From the NCBI RefSeq assembly GCF_011683955.1, contig NZ_JAAQPI010000004.1, positions 186,001-250,000 on the forward strand: a stretch of DNA of 64,000 nt. Reading direction: 5' to 3'. The notes beneath the pieces were generated by a model. The model ran no database searches and was not told where the DNA came from. It saw only the letters and a list, made by a program, of their open reading frames with translations. Source of the DNA: Pseudomaricurvus alkylphenolicus (GTDB lineage Bacteria; Pseudomonadota; Gammaproteobacteria; Pseudomonadales; Cellvibrionaceae). The number at the start of each line of letters is the position of its first letter. The first letter of the stretch is position 1. Shown here one piece after another: positions 8,783 to 17,687 of this stretch. A program made the translations under genes and the position numbers.

Positions 8783-9556
8783 TCAGATCCTGAGGCCGGC
8801 ATCGATTTCAAAGGTGCGGCCGGAGACATAGTCATTCTCCAGAATAAAGCTGACGGTGCGAGCGATATGCTCGGGCTGCCCCAAACGTTTGAGGGGGATT
8901 TGCCGGGTCATCATCTCCAGGGCTTCCGGCTTCATGGCGGCGACCATTTCCGTCTCCATATAACCGGGGGCGATGGAGGCGCTGCGGATGCCGTAACGAG
9001 CCAGCTCCTTGGCCCAGGTAACGCTCATGGCCTCCACCCCGGCCTTGGCAGCTGAATAGTTGGTCTGGCCAATATTGCCTGCTTTGCTGATGCTGGCAAT
9101 ATTAATGATGGCGCCCTCGCAGCCCAGCTCAATCATCTTGGTAGCCGCTTCGCGACCACATAGGAACACACCGGTCAGGTTCACATCCATCACCGATTGC
9201 CATTGTTGCAGGCTCATGCGCTTTTCCACCACCCCCTTGCTTGCTTTGATCAGCAGGGCGTCGCGGGTAATACCAGCATTGTTGACCAGACCGTGCAGCG
9301 CACCAAAGTCACGGCTGATGGCAGCAAACACCGCTTCCACTTCGTTTTCGCTGGCTACATTACCGGTATAGCAGCGGATCTCCGGTGAGTGATCGCCCAC
9401 TTCTTGCTGGCAGGCTTTGGCTGCAACCTCGAGCTTTTCTGCGTCCAGATCAATCAACGCCAGTTGCGCCCCCTGTGCAGCCAGATATCTGGCAGTTGCC
9501 AATCCCAGCCCCTGAGCACCACCGGTGATCGCGATCACTTTACCTTGAATGTTCAT
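8783..9556 (-). CDS. FabG-like short-chain dehydrogenase
   Basis: 257 residues from the ATG at 9556, chosen because AAAGG lies about 9 bp upstream and MNIQGKVIAITGGAQGLG starts exactly where the family does. It has TGGAQGLG, NNAG and an intact Ser-Tyr-Lys triad in NIASISKAGNIGQTNYSAAKAG-like context, with a C-terminal YVSGRTFEIDAG. FabG/3-hydroxyacyl-CoA dehydrogenases look closest, so oxidation or reduction of a 3-hydroxyacyl thioester is likely. It is divergent from the acyl-CoA dehydrogenase at 9843 and leads the operon with the histidine kinase. Confidence 0.9.
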   Translation of the reverse strand: MNIQGKVIAITGGAQGLGLATARYLAAQGAQLALIDLDAEKLEVAAKACQQEVGDHSPEIRCYTGNVASENEVEAVFAAISRDFGALHGLVNNAGITRDALLIKASKGVVEKRMSLQQWQSVMDVNLTGVFLCGREAATKMIELGCEGAIINIASISKAGNIGQTNYSAAKAGVEAMSVTWAKELARYGIRSASIAPGYMETEMVAAMKPEALEMMTRQIPLKRLGQPEHIARTVSFILENDYVSGRTFEIDAGLRI

Positions 9557-9842
9557 TGTCGAATGACCTTTGTTAGGGTTAATCATTATGTGTAAGGGTC
9601 TTCGATCTTCCGTAATCAAACTCCGATGCCACCAAGTTTAATCCAGCAACCTATTGAAAAATAACACTTATTCAGAATTTCACGTATTAGTAATACACGC
9701 TTTGGCATCTGGAATCGCACCATTCTATAGAAATTCAACGCTTGATCAAACAATTACCTTTCCTGTACATTCCCGATTAAATTCGGGTAAACCCCTATTT
9801 CGGTGAACCTCTAAATAGTATCACCCAATGAGCGAGGCATCT
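9557..9842. promoter_or_regulatory. Divergent promoter region with CCCGA-N6-TCGGG palindrome
   Basis: 286 bp between the minus-strand SDR and the plus-strand acyl-CoA dehydrogenase. An inverted repeat CCCGATTAAATTCGGG lies at 9772-9787, about 55 bp before the dehydrogenase start, a plausible operator. The sequence is A+T-rich. No open frame of note is seen. Confidence 0.4.
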
Positions 9843-11645
9843 ATGAGCCATCCCCTACTCAATGAGCGAGAGCTGGACTTTCTGCTCTACGAACTGCTGG
9901 ACACAGAGGCGCTGTTACAGAGGCCCCGCTACCAGGAGCATTCGCGAGAGGTCTTCAAAGCGACCCTGGAAACGGCTCGCACGGTTGCCGAGCGCTATTT
10001 CGCCAACCACAATGCCAAGGGCGATGCCAACGAGCCCAGCTTTGATGGCGACAAGGTTCACCTGATTCCGGAAACCCAGGAGGCCTGGGACGCCTTCGCC
10101 GAGGCCGGATTCCTCGCGGCCCACTACGATTTTGAGGACGGCGGCATGCAGCTGCCTGAAATCGTGCTGCGCGCCAGCATGGCGTACTTTAGCGCCGCCA
10201 ACATAGCCTCCACCGGTTATCCGTTCCTTAGCATCGGCGCCGCCAATCTGATTCAGTCGTTCGGCACCGAGGAACAAAAGAGCAGGTTTCTGCCCCCCAT
10301 GCAGGAGGGTCGGTTCGCCGGCACAATGGCTCTGACTGAGCCCGGCCAGGGGTCGGCACTGGCCGATATCAAAACCATCGCCAGACCTGCCGAGGACGGC
10401 AGCTACCGTCTATTTGGCCAAAAGATGTTTATTTCAGGCGGCGACCAGAGCCTGACCGAAAACATTGTGCATATGGTGTTGGCCAAAATCGAAGGTGCGC
10501 CTGCCGGTGTCAACGGCATTTCACTCTTTATATGTCCCAAAGTATTGGTTAATGAGGACGGCAGTCTCGGCGAGCGCAACGACGTTGCTCTGGCGGGGTT
10601 GCTGCACAAAATGGGCTACCGCAACACCACTTCCACGGTGCTCAATTTCGGCGAACAGGATGGTGCGGTGGGGTATCTGATCGGCGAACCCCATAAGGGT
10701 TTGCAGTGCATGTTCCAAATGATGAACGAAGCCCGAATTGGCGTGGGTATGGGTGCCGCCGTACTCGGCTATCAAGGCTTCACTTATTCTCTCGATTATG
10801 CCCGCCAGAGGCCGCAGGGAAGACTGCCTTCCAACAAAGACCCCGAGTCAAAACAAGTCAGCCTGATTGAGCACGCGGATGTGCGCCGCATGCTGCTGGC
10901 TCAGAAAGCCTATGCTGAAGGTTCTCTGGCCATGTGTCTGTTCGCCAGCAGTCTGTTCGAAGATTCTCACACGGCTGATACCGAAGAGAAACGTCGCGAT
11001 GCTTATCTGCTGCTGGACTTGATCACGCCCATGGTCAAGTCCTGGCCGTCCAAGTACGGTTTAAAAGCCAATGAACTGGCCATCCAGATTCTTGGTGGTT
11101 CCGGCTATATCCGCGAGTATCCCGTAGAGCAGTATTATCGTGACAACCGCCTGAATCCCATCCACGAAGGTGCCGAAGCCATTCACGGTTTGGACATTCT
11201 GGGTCGCAAAGTCATTATGAAGCGGGGCGCGGGATTCAGACTGTTCAATGAAGCCGTGCAACAGACTTTGCAGCAGGCAAAAGATTCTGAATTGTGTCAT
11301 GAATTTGCAGCACCTCTGAGCGAAGCGCTTAATACTCTTAACCGGGTCACCGAAACTCTGGTGGGCAAGCTCAAAGAAGACCCGGACACCACGCTGGCCA
11401 ATGCCACCATTTACCTGGATTTGTTCGGCCGTGTATTTGCCGCCTGGCTCTGGCTGCAGCAAGCCTTGAAGGCGGCGGAAGGCCTGGACACCCAATGCGG
11501 CGACAGTGATCGCGACTACTACTTGGGCAAACTCCAGGCCGCCCGCTATTACATCCAATGGGAATTGCCCGAGATTGGAGCGCAAGCTGAACTGCTGATG
11601 CAATTTAACAGCGTCCCGCTGGATATGCAGGACGCCTGGTTCTAA
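9843..11645 (+). CDS. Acyl-CoA dehydrogenase (large, about 600-residue class)
   Basis: FAD-dependent alpha,beta-dehydrogenation of an acyl-CoA. At 600 residues it belongs to the longer ACAD class with extra N- and C-terminal domains. Visible features are the FAD-binding GTMALTEPGQGSALADI, ISGGDQ, the central QILGGSGYIREYPVEQ, and IHEGAEAIHGLDILGRK with the probable catalytic Glu. The ATG at 9843 has GAGG 6-7 bp upstream; the ATG at 9828 lacks a ribosome-binding site, so the shorter form is preferred. It is followed by fadB- and fadA-like genes, making a complete beta-oxidation set. Confidence 0.93.
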   Translation: MSHPLLNERELDFLLYELLDTEALLQRPRYQEHSREVFKATLETARTVAERYFANHNAKGDANEPSFDGDKVHLIPETQEAWDAFAEAGFLAAHYDFEDGGMQLPEIVLRASMAYFSAANIASTGYPFLSIGAANLIQSFGTEEQKSRFLPPMQEGRFAGTMALTEPGQGSALADIKTIARPAEDGSYRLFGQKMFISGGDQSLTENIVHMVLAKIEGAPAGVNGISLFICPKVLVNEDGSLGERNDVALAGLLHKMGYRNTTSTVLNFGEQDGAVGYLIGEPHKGLQCMFQMMNEARIGVGMGAAVLGYQGFTYSLDYARQRPQGRLPSNKDPESKQVSLIEHADVRRMLLAQKAYAEGSLAMCLFASSLFEDSHTADTEEKRRDAYLLLDLITPMVKSWPSKYGLKANELAIQILGGSGYIREYPVEQYYRDNRLNPIHEGAEAIHGLDILGRKVIMKRGAGFRLFNEAVQQTLQQAKDSELCHEFAAPLSEALNTLNRVTETLVGKLKEDPDTTLANATIYLDLFGRVFAAWLWLQQALKAAEGLDTQCGDSDRDYYLGKLQAARYYIQWELPEIGAQAELLMQFNSVPLDMQDAWF

Positions 11646-11685
11646 ACCGAATATTCAAAACGAAACAAGAGACAGGAACATTCCA

Positions 11686-13803
11686 ATGAGTCAATTTACC
11701 AGTTACGAAGTCCGCGACAATATCGCGGTAATCACCCTGAACAGCCCACCGGTAAACGGCCTGGGACTGGGATTGCGTGCTGCCATTATGGATGGTTTTG
11801 ACCAGGCAACGGCTGACGAAAAGGTGCAGGCGATTGTCGTGGCCTCCGCCGGCAAGCTGTTTTGTGGCGGTGCCGACATCAGCGAGTTCGGCAGCGACAA
11901 AGCCATGACCTCTCCTACCCTGCCGGAAGTCTGCAATACCTTGGAAGAGTCCGCCAAGCCCATTGTCGCTGCGCTTAACGGCATGGCTTTGGGCGGCGGC
12001 TGTGAACTGGCACTGGCCTGTGATTACCGCATTGCCCTGCCTGCTGTTAAAATCGGCTTGCCCGAAGTGAACCTGGGCATCCTGCCCGGCGCAGGTGGTA
12101 CACAACGTATGCCAAGATTGGCCGGCGCACAGCTGGCCTTGGAAATGATCACCTCCGGCAAACCGGTTGGCGCCAAGAAAATGCTGGCGGCCGGGGTGAT
12201 CGATCGCATTCACGAAGGCGAAGGCAGTATTCTCGACGCGGCTGTCCAGTACGCGCAGGAATTGCTCGACACCAACGCGCCTGTGCGCAGCTGTGCTCAA
12301 ATGAGCGTGGATACCAGTGAGCTGCCGGAAAACTTTTTTGCAGAGTTCCGTAAATCCATTGCTCGTCGTACCCGCGGTTTTTACGCGCCGGAGCGCTGCA
12401 TCCAGTGTGTCGAAGCAGCCTGCGAGCTACCGCTGCATGAAGGTTTGGCCAAAGAAGGTGAACTGTTCCGTGAGTGCATGAACACCTCTCAGGCTCGCGC
12501 ACAGCAGCATTTGTTCTTTGCCGAACGTGCCGCCACCAAGATTCCCGGCGTTGACCCCAAAACCCCACTGCGCGACGTCAAAAAGGTGGCCATTATCGGC
12601 TCCGGCACCATGGGTGGCGGCATTGCCATGAACTTCGTCAATGTGGGTATTCCCACGGTGATCCTGGACCTGAACGCCGAGGCCCTGGAGCGTGGACTGG
12701 GTGTGATTCGCACCAACTATGAGATCAGCGCCAAGAAGGGCCGTCTCTCTGAAGCGCAGGTTGAAGAGCGCATGAACCTGCTGCAGGCCACCACGGAGTA
12801 CAGCGAGATTGGTGATGTGGACCTGGTGATCGAAGCGGTGTTCGAAAATATGGACATCAAGAAAAAGGTGTTCCAGACCCTGGATGAAGTCTGTAAGCCC
12901 GGCGCTATTCTCGCCACCAACACTTCCACCTTGGACGTTGACGAGATTGCCTCTGTTACCGCTCGCCCTCAGGATGTGATTGGTTTGCACTTCTTCAGCC
13001 CCGCCAATGTGATGCGTCTGCTGGAAATCGTTCGAGGTGGCAAGACGGCCGATGACGCACTGCTGACTACCATCAAAATGGCTCAGGCCATTGGCAAGGT
13101 GCCCGTTGTGGCCGGTGTTTGCTGGGGCTTTATCGGCAACCGTATTCTGGAACCCTATGGGCGCGAAGCCGCACGGCTTATTCTGGAGGGCGCCACTCCC
13201 GCCCAGATCGACAAGGTACTCTACGATTTCGGTCTGGCCATGGGGCTGCCCAGCATGATCGACCTGGCCGGTATCGATGTGGGTTATCTGACCCGTCAGG
13301 GCAATCAGGAAGCCTTCTATGGACGCGATCCCGGTTATGCTGCCATTTGCGACAAACTGCATGAGCTGGGCCGTTTTGGCCAGAAGACCGGACGTGGTTT
13401 TTACATCTATGAAGGCCGCGACAAGAAGGAAGACCCCGAAGTCATCAGCCTGGCGGAAACCCTGGCCGCCGAGCAGAGCATCACCCGCCGGGAAATCTCA
13501 GATCAGGAAGTGCTTGAGCGCACCATTTACATGCTGATTAATGAAGGCGCTCAGGTGCTCGAAGATGGCATCGCCTACCGCTCCAGCGATATCGATACCG
13601 TTTACTGCAACGGTTATGGATTCCCGGGGCATCGCGGTGGCCCGATGCAGTATGCGGACGAGATTGGTCTCGACACTGTTGTGAATGCACTGAATAAATA
13701 CCGCGACCAACTGGGTGCCTACGGCGAGGAGTGGTTTAAACCGGCTCCGCTGCTGGAGAAGCTGGCTGCGGAAGGCAAGACCTTTAAAGAGTTTACCGCC
13801 TGA
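11686..13803 (+). CDS. Enoyl-CoA hydratase/3-hydroxyacyl-CoA dehydrogenase fusion (FadB/FadJ-like)
   Basis: 705 residues. The N-terminal crotonase domain carries the CoA oxyanion segments CGGADISEF and LGGGCELALACDY and the catalytic Glu motif LPEVNLGILPGAGGTQR. A linker at about 270-295 leads to the NAD-binding IIGSGTMGGGIA and the dehydrogenase motif GLHFFSPANVMRLLEIV with catalytic His. C-terminal domains include KTGRGFYIY and YGFPGHRGGPM. It hydrates 2-enoyl-CoA and oxidises the 3-hydroxyacyl-CoA. AGGA lies 9 bp upstream, and 40 bp separate it from the dehydrogenase gene. The shape is that of the peroxisomal-type monofunctional-chain fusion rather than a FadB tied to FadA. Confidence 0.94.
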   Translation: MSQFTSYEVRDNIAVITLNSPPVNGLGLGLRAAIMDGFDQATADEKVQAIVVASAGKLFCGGADISEFGSDKAMTSPTLPEVCNTLEESAKPIVAALNGMALGGGCELALACDYRIALPAVKIGLPEVNLGILPGAGGTQRMPRLAGAQLALEMITSGKPVGAKKMLAAGVIDRIHEGEGSILDAAVQYAQELLDTNAPVRSCAQMSVDTSELPENFFAEFRKSIARRTRGFYAPERCIQCVEAACELPLHEGLAKEGELFRECMNTSQARAQQHLFFAERAATKIPGVDPKTPLRDVKKVAIIGSGTMGGGIAMNFVNVGIPTVILDLNAEALERGLGVIRTNYEISAKKGRLSEAQVEERMNLLQATTEYSEIGDVDLVIEAVFENMDIKKKVFQTLDEVCKPGAILATNTSTLDVDEIASVTARPQDVIGLHFFSPANVMRLLEIVRGGKTADDALLTTIKMAQAIGKVPVVAGVCWGFIGNRILEPYGREAARLILEGATPAQIDKVLYDFGLAMGLPSMIDLAGIDVGYLTRQGNQEAFYGRDPGYAAICDKLHELGRFGQKTGRGFYIYEGRDKKEDPEVISLAETLAAEQSITRREISDQEVLERTIYMLINEGAQVLEDGIAYRSSDIDTVYCNGYGFPGHRGGPMQYADEIGLDTVVNALNKYRDQLGAYGEEWFKPAPLLEKLAAEGKTFKEFTA

Positions 13804-13925
13804 AGGTAACTGCAACGAACAACACCAAAGCCTCGAAGACAAAAACATAAGTAGCAAATGCTTGGAAAGCACTTCGATTGAGAAAACTCACTGCTACAGC
13901 CAACTGTTAATATAGGATTACTCAC

Positions 13926-15110
13926 ATGAAAGAAGCGGTTATCGTATCCACAGCACGCACCCCGATCGGCAAAGCCTTTCGCGGCGCCTTTAACAACACC
14001 AAATCTCCTACCCTGATGGGTCACGCCATCAAGCACGCGGTCGAGCGCTCCGGCGTCGACGGTGGCGAAATCGATGATGTGATTATCGGCTCCGCACTGA
14101 ATGCCGGTAGCGCCGGCGGCAATATCGCCCGCAACGCCCTGCTGGCGGCAGGCCTGCCATACAGTGCGTCCGGCCAGACTATCGACCGTCAGTGCTCCTC
14201 CGGCCTGATGTCCATCGCCACTGCCGCCAAGCAGATTATGGTGGACGGCATGAACGTTGTGGTTGCCGGCGGCCAGGAAAATATCTCCGAAATCCAACAG
14301 CCGTACTTTGAGTGGTCCAGCAAGTGTCAGGATGAAAACGTACTGATGCACGCTGAACACGCCTATATGCCGATGCTGTTCACTGCGGAGAATGTGAGCA
14401 AGAAATACAACATCTCCCGTGAGTCTCAGGACGAATACTCTCTGTCCTCTCAACAGCGCACGGCTGCCGCCCAGGAAGCCGGCAAGTTTGACGACGAAAT
14501 TGTTCCGATGACGGCCACCAAAAAAGTGGTTAACAAAGAAACCAAGGAAGTGACATTCGAAGAAGTCACTCTGACCAAAGACGAAGGCAACCGTCCCTCC
14601 ACAACACTGGAAAGCCTGCAGGGTCTGGCCCCGGTTATCGACGGCGGCTTTATTACTGCCGGTAACGCCAGCCAACTCTCTGACGGAGCCTCCGCCAGTG
14701 TGCTGATGGACAGCAAACTGGCCGAGCAACGTGGCCTGGAGCCCCTGGGTATTTACCGTGGCATGATGGTTGCCGGTAACGAGCCGGAAGAAATGGGTAT
14801 TGGCCCTATCTACGCGATACCAAAGCTGTTGAAAGCACACGGTCTGAGTATTAATGACATCGGCCTGTGGGAACTGAACGAAGCCTTTGCCTGCCAGGCA
14901 CTGTACTGTCGCGACCACCTGGGTATCGACCCGGAGATCTACAACGTTAACGGCGGTGGCATTTCTATTGGCCACCCTTACGGCATGACCGGTGCACGTC
15001 TGGTGGGACACGCACTGATCGAAGGTAAACGTCGCGGCGTCAAATACGTGGTCATTACCATGTGTGTTGGCGGTGGTATGGGTGCCGCAGGTCTATTTGA
15101 AGTCGCCTGA
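13926..15110 (+). CDS. Acetyl-CoA C-acyltransferase (FadA-like thiolase)
   Basis: 394 residues with the full degradative-thiolase triad: Cys90 in [12 protein letters not shown], His350 in [12 protein letters not shown] and Cys380 in [11 protein letters not shown]. It cleaves 3-ketoacyl-CoA to acetyl-CoA and a shortened acyl-CoA. This intact enzyme contrasts with the Cys-less homologue at 1651. The 122-bp spacer from the FadB-like gene is longer than elsewhere in the operon and shows no strong promoter. AGGA lies about 8 bp before the ATG, and a rho-independent terminator follows. Confidence 0.94.
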   Translation: MKEAVIVSTARTPIGKAFRGAFNNTKSPTLMGHAIKHAVERSGVDGGEIDDVIIGSALNAGSAGGNIARNALLAAGLPYSASGQTIDRQCSSGLMSIATAAKQIMVDGMNVVVAGGQENISEIQQPYFEWSSKCQDENVLMHAEHAYMPMLFTAENVSKKYNISRESQDEYSLSSQQRTAAAQEAGKFDDEIVPMTATKKVVNKETKEVTFEEVTLTKDEGNRPSTTLESLQGLAPVIDGGFITAGNASQLSDGASASVLMDSKLAEQRGLEPLGIYRGMMVAGNEPEEMGIGPIYAIPKLLKAHGLSINDIGLWELNEAFACQALYCRDHLGIDPEIYNVNGGGISIGHPYGMTGARLVGHALIEGKRRGVKYVVITMCVGGGMGAAGLFEVA

Positions 15111-15153
15111 TCTCTTAGGCTTCCGACATTCACTCTAATTTGTGGCTTGCACA

Positions 15154-15188
15154 GCGTGGTACCGGGTAAACCGGCACCGCGCTTTTTT
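15154..15188 (+). terminator. Rho-independent terminator after the beta-oxidation operon
   Basis: Interrupted stem GCG-T-GGT-AC-CGG / CCG-GC-ACC-G-CGC with a short GTAAA loop, followed at once by six T residues. It lies between the thiolase stop (15110) and the convergent TonB receptor stop (15208), and the T tract points to use by the thiolase operon. Confidence 0.8.
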
Positions 15189-15207
15189 GTAATTAAATAC
15201 CCCGACA

Positions 15208-17445
15208 TCACCAGTTGTAGGTTGCCGTCACCCCGTACCAGCGAGGTGGAGCATACTGGCGCTGAACAAACCCGCCAATGTCCAGGCTGTAGATCGCCCA
15301 TTCCTCGTCATTGATGTTTTTCACCCAGGCTCGTAGATCCCAGGTTTCGTCCGCTGATCGATAACTCAAACTGAAGTTGGTTGTGTTGTAGCCCTCCTGC
15401 AGCGACGAACCGCCGTTGTGACTTTCAAGATATTGTTCATCGTTGTAAACCCCGTCCAGTTGCGCGGCCATATTGCCGCCAAGGGCATCCCAGTTGTAGC
15501 GAAACAGGTAGTTGAAACTATAGCCCGGCGCCTGCGGAAGCTCTGCATCTTCTACAAAGCTGTCGGCTGCAGCACCAGGCGCTTTTTCGATTTCTGAATC
15601 GATAAATGACAGTCCCAACATAACATCCAGATTCTCGGTGGGAGTCAAGAACAATTCCACTTCGCCGCCCTGATTGCTGGCATCAGAGTTTGTCACCTGT
15701 GGTGTGAGGTTAGTGAGAGAAAACGCCTGGTAGTCTTGGTAGTCATAATAGAATGCGGTGGCGTTTAAACGTGCCCGGCCTTCAGCCAACGTCGTTTTGA
15801 TGCCCAATTCGTACGCATGTAAGGTTTCTTCTTTGTGTTTGAAGTTTTCAATGGTCACCGAGGAGTTTGGTGACCAATTCCCGCCTTTGATGCCACGATT
15901 GTAGGAAGCAAACACCAGAGTGTCGTCGCCGGCTTGCCAGTTAAGCTGCACTCGAGCGGCATAATCGCCGTAGTCTATATCCGACACATTGGCATAAGGT
16001 CCCACAGCCTCCTGCCGTAAATCGAATAAAACAGTCCCCGCCGGGGTATCACCCAACCCTGTCGTCGCCACGTTGACGAAGTCAATGTCTTTGTCATCCT
16101 GGGACCAACGGTAACCCGCAATAACGGTAAACTGATCTGACAGATCATATTCCACCTGCCCAAACACGGACCAGTTGTGCGACTCCAATTCGGTATAGCT
16201 GTCAATTACGCCCTGAGGATCCCCAGTGATTAAGGGCCCACCGACTGCAGCCCTGGCGCTGAGATCCATATTCAGATAATAGGCCCCCACCTGCCAGCGA
16301 AGTCTTTCCTCTTCCCCGGATAGACGCAATTCTTGAGACCATTGTTGGTACTGCGCTTCGGTGGCAAATGGAAAGTTAATTAAACCCGAGCCCGCATCTT
16401 CGAAATGAGATTTGTCCAGGTCCATCCAATTAGTGATAGAAAGAAACTCCATGCCGTCGGAAAGTTCTGTGCTGAAGCGTGCTGTCAAACTGGTGGCTTC
16501 CCGATCCAGACCGGTATCATTGCCACCAATCGACTCGTCTCCGCCTGCGTGTTTGTGTACATCTCCCGTCAGGGGATTGTCAGCATCCAGCTCCAGTCCC
16601 AAACCGTCTTCATCAACATCGACCAAGTACACCAGATACTGCCCCACAGGAACGTCATCGTCCCTGGAGTAGGACGCCGTCAGATCCAGCTGGGAAGCCT
16701 CTCCTATATCTATTTGCAGATTAGCTCGCAAGGACAAGCCGTCCGCGCCATTGGCGTCACTGCCATTGCCACCCATCGCTGGGCTACCCTCACCCAGTGC
16801 GCCGGACAGAATGGGTCCTGCCTCAAAATAACCGTCGGATTGCTCCCAGCGTCCTGCGATTCTGCCCCGAATATGATCCGTTATCGCGCCACCTGCAGCG
16901 GCCTCGATATTGTAGGAATTAAACTCGGAAACCTCCGCGCTGACATAGCCATTCAGCTCTTCGTCGTCCGCCTTACGGGTAACAAAGTGAATCAATCCAC
17001 CGGTGGCGTTGCGACCGAAAAGGGTTCCCTGTGGCCCCCTGAGCACCTCCGTTCTTTGCATATCGAACATCTGACCTCCGATGGCGTTCATACTGCCAAT
17101 ATAGACGTCGTCAAAGTAAACCGCGACGGGTGCTTCCAGGTTGTCCTGGAAATTATTCTGGGACACACCCCGCAGATTAAAAATAGTAAAACCCGGTGTA
17201 AACGACTGTACCTGCAGCCCGGGAATTTGCTGGGTGATTTCCTGGGTATTATCCAGGCCCAGTGCTTCCATTTGATCCCCGGACATGGCACTGACGGAGA
17301 TACCCACATCCTGTAGACTCTGCTCCCGCTTTTGAGCTGTGACTATAACCTCTTCCAGAACCAGAGCCTGAGTGGGGCAAATTGTAACCACGGCGGAGAC
17401 GGCTACAGCCAATTGGGAGCGGTTAAAGAATGATGTATTTTTCAT
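15208..17445 (-). CDS. TonB-dependent outer-membrane receptor (paralogue 1)
   Basis: 745 residues: signal peptide (about 1-28), TonB-box-like EEVIVTAQKREQS, plug domain with VLRGPQGTLFGRNATGGLIHF, and a beta-barrel ending in RWYGVTATYNW (terminal aromatic). It takes up a scarce substrate across the outer membrane using TonB energy. The substrate class is unknown; such receptors in marine Gammaproteobacteria often serve carbon sources as well as siderophores. GAGAGG lies 6 bp before the ATG. Its promoter has two CCGTC-N4-GACGG palindromes shared with the nearby oxidoreductase and TetR genes. It strongly resembles the receptor at 40376-42586. Confidence 0.93.
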   Translation of the reverse strand: MKNTSFFNRSQLAVAVSAVVTICPTQALVLEEVIVTAQKREQSLQDVGISVSAMSGDQMEALGLDNTQEITQQIPGLQVQSFTPGFTIFNLRGVSQNNFQDNLEAPVAVYFDDVYIGSMNAIGGQMFDMQRTEVLRGPQGTLFGRNATGGLIHFVTRKADDEELNGYVSAEVSEFNSYNIEAAAGGAITDHIRGRIAGRWEQSDGYFEAGPILSGALGEGSPAMGGNGSDANGADGLSLRANLQIDIGEASQLDLTASYSRDDDVPVGQYLVYLVDVDEDGLGLELDADNPLTGDVHKHAGGDESIGGNDTGLDREATSLTARFSTELSDGMEFLSITNWMDLDKSHFEDAGSGLINFPFATEAQYQQWSQELRLSGEEERLRWQVGAYYLNMDLSARAAVGGPLITGDPQGVIDSYTELESHNWSVFGQVEYDLSDQFTVIAGYRWSQDDKDIDFVNVATTGLGDTPAGTVLFDLRQEAVGPYANVSDIDYGDYAARVQLNWQAGDDTLVFASYNRGIKGGNWSPNSSVTIENFKHKEETLHAYELGIKTTLAEGRARLNATAFYYDYQDYQAFSLTNLTPQVTNSDASNQGGEVELFLTPTENLDVMLGLSFIDSEIEKAPGAAADSFVEDAELPQAPGYSFNYLFRYNWDALGGNMAAQLDGVYNDEQYLESHNGGSSLQEGYNTTNFSLSYRSADETWDLRAWVKNINDEEWAIYSLDIGGFVQRQYAPPRWYGVTATYNW

Positions 17446-17476
17446 GACGACCTCTCACTTGATTTAGTTTTATTTT

Positions 17477-17547
17477 CCGTCATTTGACGGTATTTATATT
17501 TATACGCCCGCCATGCAGAACGGTCAATGTCTTCCGTCATATGACGG
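17477..17547. promoter_or_regulatory. Two CCGTC-N4-GACGG operators upstream of the TonB receptor
   Basis: CCGTCATTTGACGG at 17477-17490 and CCGTCATATGACGG at 17534-17547, with starts 57 bp apart, 32 and 89 bp before the receptor ATG. An extra half-site GACGG lies at 17551. The same 14-bp motif recurs three times beside the TetR gene at 19903, the likely regulator. Confidence 0.8.
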
Positions 17548-17577
17548 TAAGACGGTATGTTGCTGTCAGGAAACAAT

Positions 17578-17616
17578 AAAAAAGGCCGACGGACCCTTCC
17601 AGAGATCGCGCCGGCC
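17578..17616 (-). terminator. Rho-independent terminator of the FAD oxidoreductase gene
   Basis: Read on the minus strand, GGCCGGCG pairs with CGTCGGCC (one G-U) and is followed by six T residues (17578-17583 as A on the plus strand). It lies about 70 bp after the oxidoreductase stop and just before the TonB receptor promoter. Confidence 0.7.
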
Positions 17617-17687
17617 AGGAGAGAGACAGTTTCTGAATGACCGTGAACGTGGCTTCCTGTCTCAGGGAACTTGGGCTAAACGCCACT